The notes beneath the pieces were generated by a model. The model made no database searches. It had not been told where the DNA came from and saw nothing but the letters and a program-made list of their open reading frames with translations. Shown one piece after another: positions 6,261 through 11,122 of a stretch of DNA of 11,122 bases. A program made the position numbers and the translations under genes. Position 1 is the stretch's first letter. Every line of letters begins with the position of its first letter. Source of the DNA: Flectobacillus sp. (lineage in GTDB: Bacteria; Bacteroidota; Bacteroidia; Cytophagales; Spirosomataceae); assembly GCA_029865665.1 (NCBI GenBank), contig JARXAV010000200.1:1-11122 (forward strand). Reading direction: 5' to 3'.

Positions 6261-6294
6261 CTTTCAATAATCAAAATTAAGAAATTATTGAAAG
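6261..6294 (-). promoter_or_regulatory. 11-bp perfect dyad enclosing a -7-like promoter box for the nuclease gene
   Basis: CTTTCAATAAT (6261-6271) is repeated inverted as ATTATTGAAAG (6284-6294). The 12-base centre contains, on the minus strand, TAATTTTG (6272-6279), an exact TAnnTTTG match pointing at the nuclease gene about 130 bases away. The arrangement resembles an operator around a promoter. The symmetry is seen directly; the promoter and operator roles are inferred, and AT-richness makes chance matches easier. Confidence 0.4.
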
Positions 6295-6342
6295 ATATAC
6301 ACCCATTTTATAGGTTAGATTCTTAAAATCTACCAATTCTAC

Positions 6343-6350
6343 TATTTTTG
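6343..6350 (+). promoter_or_regulatory. Putative -7 promoter box of the esterase gene
   Basis: TATTTTTG matches TAnnTTTG exactly, about 98 bases before the esterase start. It is followed by TATCATC, as is the box at 3052-3059. No clear -33 element was found, so confidence is moderate. Confidence 0.45.
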
Positions 6351-6448
6351 TATCATCGAGCTATCGTTAAAGAAACAGGATAAACGCCACCAAGAATTCA
6401 TCTGATTTTGAGCATTTTGCAAAAAGTTTAAAATCCAAAAAACATCCG

Positions 6449-7342
6449 ATGAAAAAATTTATCCTATCTCTTCTATGTTGTTCTTCGCTCACGTTTTGTA
6501 TGGCTCAGTCAACCAACAAAGTACTGAATCTATTTCCGAAAGGAACGATTTTGAAAGCGAACATTCCGTATGCTAAAGATACCCTTCAAAAGCATTTGTT
6601 AGATGTGTATTTACCTGCCAATGCTCAAAAACCTATTCCTTTAGTGATATGGATACATGGGGGGGCATGGATGCTGAATGATAAGTATGCCGATATGAAT
6701 TATATGAAAAACACGCTTTCGGAGATGGTTTCTAATGGTTTTGCGGTGGCATCCGTCGATTATCGCCATAGCACACAAGCGGTTTTTCCTGCACAAATTC
6801 AAGACTTAAATCAGGCTATTGAATTCATTTATCAACATGCTAAGGAATGGGGAATTGACCAAAATCAGTTTGTCTTGATGGGCTTTTCAGCGGGTGGACA
6901 TTTAGCTTCTTTGTTGGCTCTTTCTCACAATAATCACATACCATCGTTTGTCGCTCCTAACCAAACCGTTCACTTCCGCATTAAAGGAGTAGTAGATTTT
7001 TATGGCCCCGCTGAGTTAAGCGGTATGATAAAACGATACGACGAAGATGATGCGAATAACTCAATCACTCGCCTCCTTGGAGCATCTCCTCTAACAAGAC
7101 CAGACCTAGCCAAAATAGCAAGTCCTGTGACCTACGTCGATAAAAATGACCCTCCATTTCTAATTATTAATGGCGAAAAAGACGAATCTGTTCCCTATAC
7201 ACAATCGAAATTATTGGGTGCTTGGTTAGCCTTATCGGGTGTACCGCAAGAAGTAATTATTGTAAAAGATGCCCCTCATTATGGCGAAATGTTTGATGTT
7301 GAAGGTATTAGAAGGAAGATAATAGCCTTTTTGAAAAGATAG
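6449..7342 (+). CDS. Secreted alpha/beta-hydrolase, BD-FAE/HSL-like carboxylesterase
   Basis: This is a 297-residue alpha/beta-hydrolase with an N-terminal signal peptide ([19 protein letters not shown], cut probably before Q20), so it acts in the periplasm or outside the cell. The catalytic set is complete: the oxyanion motif HGGAW (70-74), the nucleophile elbow GFSAGG with S147, the acid D245 in GEKDESVPY and H277 in APHYGE. The HGGAW signature and the layout place it with BD-FAE, acetyl-xylan and HSL-like esterases, which remove acyl or feruloyl groups from plant polysaccharides or hydrolyse short-chain esters. The exact substrate cannot be read from the sequence. It has its own -7 box upstream and is separated from the downstream sensor kinase by an inverted-repeat cluster, so joint transcription is unlikely. 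Confidence 0.93.
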   Translation: MKKFILSLLCCSSLTFCMAQSTNKVLNLFPKGTILKANIPYAKDTLQKHLLDVYLPANAQKPIPLVIWIHGGAWMLNDKYADMNYMKNTLSEMVSNGFAVASVDYRHSTQAVFPAQIQDLNQAIEFIYQHAKEWGIDQNQFVLMGFSAGGHLASLLALSHNNHIPSFVAPNQTVHFRIKGVVDFYGPAELSGMIKRYDEDDANNSITRLLGASPLTRPDLAKIASPVTYVDKNDPPFLIINGEKDESVPYTQSKLLGAWLALSGVPQEVIIVKDAPHYGEMFDVEGIRRKIIAFLKR

Positions 7343-7344
7343 GC

Positions 7345-7448
7345 TCAATGGGTTTTAACCCGCTTTTTGTTAAATTGAGTAGATTCTCTCTAAGTTCGTT
7401 TTAACCCGTTGATTGATTCACTAATTTCAACGGGTTAAAACCCATTGA
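7345..7448. repeat. Cluster of three related inverted repeats with mutually exclusive pairings
   Basis: Segment A (7345-7362) and segment C (7431-7448) are perfect 18-bp inverted copies. Segment B (7398-7412) is a perfect 15-bp inverted partner of 7427-7441, overlapping C. A and B are thus two direct copies of a GTTTTAACCCG-type unit that compete for the same partner. Each unit also contains the mini-palindrome GGGTT-TT-AACCC or its variant. The cluster begins three bases after the esterase stop and ends 15 bases before the -7 box of the kinase gene. It could be a terminator-like or REP-like element; no T-tract follows on the plus strand. Confidence 0.88.
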
Positions 7449-7462
7449 CCCCAAAAAATCAG

Positions 7463-7470
7463 TATATTTG
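7463..7470 (+). promoter_or_regulatory. Putative -7 promoter box of the sensor kinase gene
   Basis: TATATTTG matches TAnnTTTG exactly, 29 bases before the kinase start. A TTG at 7445-7447 could serve as the -33 element although the 15-base spacer is somewhat short. If correct, the right arm of the inverted-repeat cluster overlaps the -33 region. Confidence 0.55.
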
Positions 7471-7499
7471 TTTACATTCCGCCCATAAATTGAGTTCGT

Positions 7500-10436
7500 A
7501 TGTTATCTCGAATATACTTTTTCTTATTCATATTTATATCATCGCTTTTTTACACCGCTAAGGGTCAAAATGCGTCGATTCTCTTTGAAAAAATATCAAA
7601 TAAAGAGGGCTTACCTGCCAATCAGGTCAATTTTATGACCCAAGATGCTCAGGGTTATTTGTGGATTGCCTTCAAGCAACAAATTGCTCGCTATGATGGC
7701 TATCATTTTGTAAGATTTCCCAATCCAGAAGTTATTACGGGCTTACAAGCAGACAAAAAAGGGAAGGTTTGGTTTTCGACCATTCGAGGGATTTTTTCCA
7801 TTGACGAAAAAAAACTCACGACCCAACATCACCTCAAATCAAATCTCTTCGATGCGAATTCTGATAATGATCACTTTGAGAATTTATACATCGACCAGCG
7901 GGGTTTTATCTGGATGAATGACTTCGCAAACATTAAATATTTCAATCCACAATCGGGCAGAATTCGTTCTTTTTCCCTAAAGAACCCCCAAGCCTTTAAC
8001 CGTTTTGGTTGTCATTATCAAGAAGATAATAGCGGAATGCTTTGGATTGCCAACAATGCAGGTTTACAACGATTTAACCCAAAAACAAACCAACTAGAAC
8101 AATGGATTCTTAACCAACGTTTTACAAGTTGTTGTTTAAAAAATACCAACGAACTATTATTATTGGATGAAACGGGCATAATTAGCAGTTTTGATTTAAG
8201 TACGAAAAAAAGCTCAACTATAACTTCCTTCCCTACCGACAATTCAACGCCTTCGATGTTACATACTTGTCCAGAAAAAGACCTCTTTTGGATTGGCTCT
8301 GAACGTTCAATGTACCTATTTTCAAGTAAAACAAAGCAATTTCAAGCACTTGATAACCTAGCAGAAGAAGGTTATGCCTATAATTTGCTTTACGAAGACC
8401 AGAAGCATCAGATTTTCTGGATTGCCACTTCGTCTGGTTTATTAAAATATAATCACAAAAACTCGCAGTTGCTCCAGCACATTAGTTTACCTAAAAAATT
8501 GGTCTCTTTTCCCGTAACAGTTACGTGTTTTGAAGAAGAAAATCCCGATAATTATTGGCTTGGGCTTTCGCATAGTGGTGTATTGCATTGGCAACGAAGC
8601 ACGCAGCAATTTGAAGCATATCCAGTTCCGAGCGACGAACGAATTATTCAGTTATTGCGTATTCCTACGGGTTCACTGTTGGCTTGCACTCCTTCGCAAA
8701 TTTTTGAACTCAAAAATGGAAGTAAGCAGTGGACTGTCTATCGAAAATCGCTTTACAGCCTCCTCCATATCCGCCTCGACAAACAAAATCGCCTTTGGTG
8801 TTTGGCTGAAAATGGCCCGATAGAAGTCTTCGATTTTTTAACAAAAAAAGCGTTAAATCCATGGAAAAAACTGCCTTATCCTACCTTCTTTAGCCAAAAT
8901 ATTTTTCAGTATAGCCAAGAAGGAGCAGATGGGAAAATCTGGTTGGCGGCATGGTTTCCAAAAGGCTTTGGGATTTGCTATTTCGACAATCAAAAAAAGG
9001 AGTTTATTTTAGCCGAAAATCAGAACGTACATACAGACTTTGTGAGTGACTATTTTCTCAGTATCTGTCCGCTACCTCCCAACAACATCGCCTTTTCAGG
9101 TTTTGGCGGAGTGAATTGTTTGAATACGAAAACAGGAAAACTCACACATTCCTTATCTTCCACTAAACTAGAATTATTAGGGGGCGAGTGTAAACACATT
9201 CGTGCTGATAAACAAGGTAATATGTGGCTCGGAACGTCGAATGGTTTATGTTGGATAGACCCACAAAATCATGCTTCTAGCTTTACAGAAGCCGATGGAT
9301 TAAGCGATAATAACAACACGAATGGTTTTTTGATTAACGCTGAAAATGAGTTATTTACTGGCTATGTGAATAAATTCAACCTACTTAATATCAATCAATT
9401 ACACAAGAAAAATAAAATCAAAACACTGGTCTTATCTGGACTAAGTATCTTGGGGGATAGCTCAAAAGTTGACATAGAAAAGCCCCTTATTTTTGAAGCT
9501 ACTCAAAATAACCTAAGTTTTCAAGTGAGTCCGCTTAACTATCAACCTGCTAGTCAAAACCACATTCGCTTTCGCTTAAAAGGGGTACAAAACGCATGGA
9601 TTGACAATGGTATTCTGGAAAGTATTACCTTTTCCAACCTTCCTCCCAACAGCTATATATTAGAAGTATCACTCGGCGATGGCATTGGAAATTGGTCTAA
9701 AACAAGTCTTGAAATACCGTTTGAAATCACTCCCCATTTTTACCAAACAGCCCTATTTAAGTTACTAATTTTCATAGCGATTGGTCTCTTATTTTATGGC
9801 TTTTATCAATATCGAATTCGACAAATAAAAGCCATTTATGCCGTAAGAAATCGCATCTCTGCCGATTTACACGACGAAGTTGGAACAACCATTAGCGGTA
9901 TCAGTATTGTTAGTAATATCTTGAAACAACGCTTAGAAGACAATTCCGAAAACAGCAATTTTGTAGAACGAATCACCGAGGATGCACGCAAAATTTCAGA
10001 AGCGATTGACGACATCGTTTGGAGTATCAAACCGCAAAATGATAGCTTAACCAATATTTTAGCCCGAATGACTCGCTATGCCTGCGAATTACTCGAAACA
10101 AAAAACATTGCCTATCGGATGAATATGCCCAGCGAACACGCTGAAAAAAATATTCCAATGGAAAAACGTCATGACTTATACCTTATTTTTAAAGAACTAG
10201 TCAATAACATTGCCAAACACAGCGAATGTTCTGAAGCCAGCATTTCGGTAGAAACCTCCTCCAAACTACTAAAAATGACGATTGAAGATAATGGTAAAGG
10301 CTTCGATATTAAGCAAAAAACACACCGAAATGGGCTAGGAAACATCCGTGAACGAGTACAAAAACTAAATGGGAACTGCGAAATAGAAAGTTTTATCGGA
10401 AAAGGAACAAAAATTTTCATTCAGATTCCAATTTAA
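7500..10436 (+). CDS. Sensor histidine kinase with two-component beta-propeller and Y_Y_Y domains (HisKA_3/NarX-LytS type)
   Basis: This is a 978-residue membrane sensor. A signal peptide or anchor (residues 1-23) is followed by Reg_prop repeats up to about residue 640, recognisable by recurring G-x-x-W-I/L/F-x-x-x-x-G-L-x-x-F/Y units such as GYLWIAFKQQIARYDG, GMLWIANNAGLQRFNP and GNMWLGTSNGLCWIDP; these form periplasmic beta-propellers. A Y_Y_Y module lies at about 675-744, then one transmembrane helix (about 751-769). The cytoplasmic part has a HisKA_3 dimerisation domain with phospho-acceptor H791 in ISADLHDEVGTTISG and a HATPase_c domain: the N-box FKELVNNIAKHS (897-908), the G1 box EDNGKGFD (929-936) and GLGNIRERV (945-953). 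The layout is that of Bacteroidota propeller sensors, many of which respond to glycans, but here HisKA_3 replaces the HisKA-REC-AraC arrangement of classic hybrid systems. Its partner regulator starts 74 bases downstream. The ligand is unknown. Confidence 0.96.
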   Translation: MLSRIYFFLFIFISSLFYTAKGQNASILFEKISNKEGLPANQVNFMTQDAQGYLWIAFKQQIARYDGYHFVRFPNPEVITGLQADKKGKVWFSTIRGIFSIDEKKLTTQHHLKSNLFDANSDNDHFENLYIDQRGFIWMNDFANIKYFNPQSGRIRSFSLKNPQAFNRFGCHYQEDNSGMLWIANNAGLQRFNPKTNQLEQWILNQRFTSCCLKNTNELLLLDETGIISSFDLSTKKSSTITSFPTDNSTPSMLHTCPEKDLFWIGSERSMYLFSSKTKQFQALDNLAEEGYAYNLLYEDQKHQIFWIATSSGLLKYNHKNSQLLQHISLPKKLVSFPVTVTCFEEENPDNYWLGLSHSGVLHWQRSTQQFEAYPVPSDERIIQLLRIPTGSLLACTPSQIFELKNGSKQWTVYRKSLYSLLHIRLDKQNRLWCLAENGPIEVFDFLTKKALNPWKKLPYPTFFSQNIFQYSQEGADGKIWLAAWFPKGFGICYFDNQKKEFILAENQNVHTDFVSDYFLSICPLPPNNIAFSGFGGVNCLNTKTGKLTHSLSSTKLELLGGECKHIRADKQGNMWLGTSNGLCWIDPQNHASSFTEADGLSDNNNTNGFLINAENELFTGYVNKFNLLNINQLHKKNKIKTLVLSGLSILGDSSKVDIEKPLIFEATQNNLSFQVSPLNYQPASQNHIRFRLKGVQNAWIDNGILESITFSNLPPNSYILEVSLGDGIGNWSKTSLEIPFEITPHFYQTALFKLLIFIAIGLLFYGFYQYRIRQIKAIYAVRNRISADLHDEVGTTISGISIVSNILKQRLEDNSENSNFVERITEDARKISEAIDDIVWSIKPQNDSLTNILARMTRYACELLETKNIAYRMNMPSEHAEKNIPMEKRHDLYLIFKELVNNIAKHSECSEASISVETSSKLLKMTIEDNGKGFDIKQKTHRNGLGNIRERVQKLNGNCEIESFIGKGTKIFIQIPI

Positions 10437-10460
10437 GAAAAGACTCATCACACTTAAATG

Positions 10461-10480
10461 TTATTGTGTCTGTACAATAA
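10461..10480. promoter_or_regulatory. Small dyad in the kinase-regulator gap
   Basis: TTATTGT (10461-10467) and ACAATAA (10474-10480) form a 7-bp perfect dyad with a 6-base centre, 31 bases before the regulator start. TAAAATTG (10478-10485) overlaps it and matches the -7 consensus at all but one position. It could be an operator or a weak internal promoter, but at this length it may be chance. Confidence 0.25.
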
Positions 10481-10510
10481 AATTGCCTATTTCGTACAAA
10501 GATTCAAGCC

Positions 10511-11122
10511 ATGACAAAAATCAGTATATACGAAGACAACACACGCCTCAGCGACCTCCTAGTAATGATGCTCGAAAACGCCCAAGATTTTGACGTTACA
10601 GGAACACATACCAATTGTGCCAATGCTATTCGAGAAGTAAAAATAGAAGAACCAGAAGTCATCATTATGGACATTGATATGCCAGAAGTAGATGGAATGG
10701 AGGGTGTTCTGCAAATTAAAAGTCAGTTTCCACACGTAAAAATCATTATGCACACCGTTTTTGACGACGACGAACGCCTTTTTGAATGCCTCAAACGAGG
10801 AGCTGACGGTTATTTACTCAAAAAAGACTCTGCCCTTATGCTTATCAATGCCATCAACGATGTACTCAATGGTGGAGCCCCAATGTCGCCTGGCATTGCT
10901 CGCAAGGTGTTACGAAGTTTTATCCAGCCCGTTACCAAAATAGAATATAAACTAACCGAACGTGAAAAAGAGATTTTAGAGCAATTGACCCGTGGCAATT
11001 CCTACAAAATGATTGCCGATGAATGCGACATTTCTATTGAAACGGTTCGACGACACCTACAAAATATCTATCATAAACTCCAAGTACAGTCTGCTCCAGC
11101 AGCCGTAGCCAAAGCCATTCGA
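10511..11122 (+). CDS. NarL/FixJ-type response regulator (partial, 3' end beyond window)
   Basis: The frame opens with MTKISIYEDNTRLSDLLVMM and runs 204 codons to the last base of the window without a stop. It is near complete, as the family is usually about 205-220 residues. The receiver domain (about 1-120) has the acidic pair E8-D9, phospho-acceptor D54 in IIMDIDMP, T82 and K104 of GYLLKKD. The C-terminal LuxR/GerE helix-turn-helix (about 147-204) reads LTEREKEILEQL, then ISIETVRRHLQNIYHKL, with the usual conserved positions. It is the natural phosphotransfer partner of the HisKA_3 kinase 74 bases upstream, and the two are probably one operon. Targets cannot be read; the esterase gene upstream is one candidate by proximity only. 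Confidence 0.95.
   Translation, partial: MTKISIYEDNTRLSDLLVMMLENAQDFDVTGTHTNCANAIREVKIEEPEVIIMDIDMPEVDGMEGVLQIKSQFPHVKIIMHTVFDDDERLFECLKRGADGYLLKKDSALMLINAINDVLNGGAPMSPGIARKVLRSFIQPVTKIEYKLTEREKEILEQLTRGNSYKMIADECDISIETVRRHLQNIYHKLQVQSAPAAVAKAIR

Larger units (their letters stand above)
6144..6448. other. Divergent intergenic region between nuclease and esterase genes
   Basis: This 305-base, very AT-rich stretch holds no gene that I can support. It contains the dyad and minus-strand -7-like box at 6261-6294 and a plus-strand -7 box at 6343-6350. The leader of the esterase gene would be about 95 bases long, with no obvious riboswitch fold. Confidence 0.55.

Noticed and set aside
6449..6520. 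Lipoprotein signal in the esterase
   Set aside because: The cysteine is preceded by LTF and not by a lipobox; a signal peptidase I site before Gln20 fits better.
10761..10943. Plus-strand 60-codon frame inside the response regulator
   Set aside because: It is an out-of-phase shadow; the regulator frame through the same bases has complete receiver and helix-turn-helix motifs.

Overview
The window is AT-rich and gene-dense. It looks like chromosomal DNA of a member of the Bacteroidota, probably a Cytophagia- or Saprospiria-like lineage, although the sequence cannot settle the genus. The grounds are start codons preceded by A-rich stretches rather than Shine-Dalgarno sites, several TAnnTTTG-type -7 promoter boxes, a Bacteroidota-style Ala-Gln signal-peptide junction, a beta-propeller sensor kinase with a Y_Y_Y domain, a green-type opsin with Met at the tuning position, and a CrtY domain of the Bacteroidota type.

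Region 1 (1-2899) is a compact light-harvesting module. It holds a proton-pumping rhodopsin of the proteorhodopsin/xanthorhodopsin group, then an intrinsic terminator-like hairpin, then one long gene that encodes lycopene beta-cyclase (CrtY) fused in frame to a Brp/Blh beta-carotene 15,15'-dioxygenase. The fusion would take lycopene to beta-carotene and then to retinal on one polypeptide, next to the opsin that needs the retinal. The opsin also keeps the glycine that, in xanthorhodopsin, opens the wall for a carotenoid antenna. This is the most interesting part of the window.

Region 2 (2900-5240) holds a DUF4287/DUF5655 protein behind its own promoter box, a strong hairpin, and a tightly coupled pair: a PaiA-like GNAT acetyltransferase and a divergent TrpF-fold protein. 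A long perfect hairpin terminator follows the pair and lies directly against the stop codon of the convergent gene.

Region 3 (5241-6448) holds an Rpn-family PD-(D/E)XK nuclease on the minus strand with 24-bp tandem repeats in its 3' end. Its upstream region contains an 11-bp perfect dyad with a -7-like box in the loop.

Region 4 (6449-11122) holds a secreted alpha/beta-hydrolase esterase, a cluster of three related inverted repeats, a 978-residue propeller-type sensor histidine kinase, and its NarL/FixJ-type response regulator, which is cut by the window end a few codons before its likely stop. No tRNA, rRNA, CRISPR array or insertion sequence was recognised.
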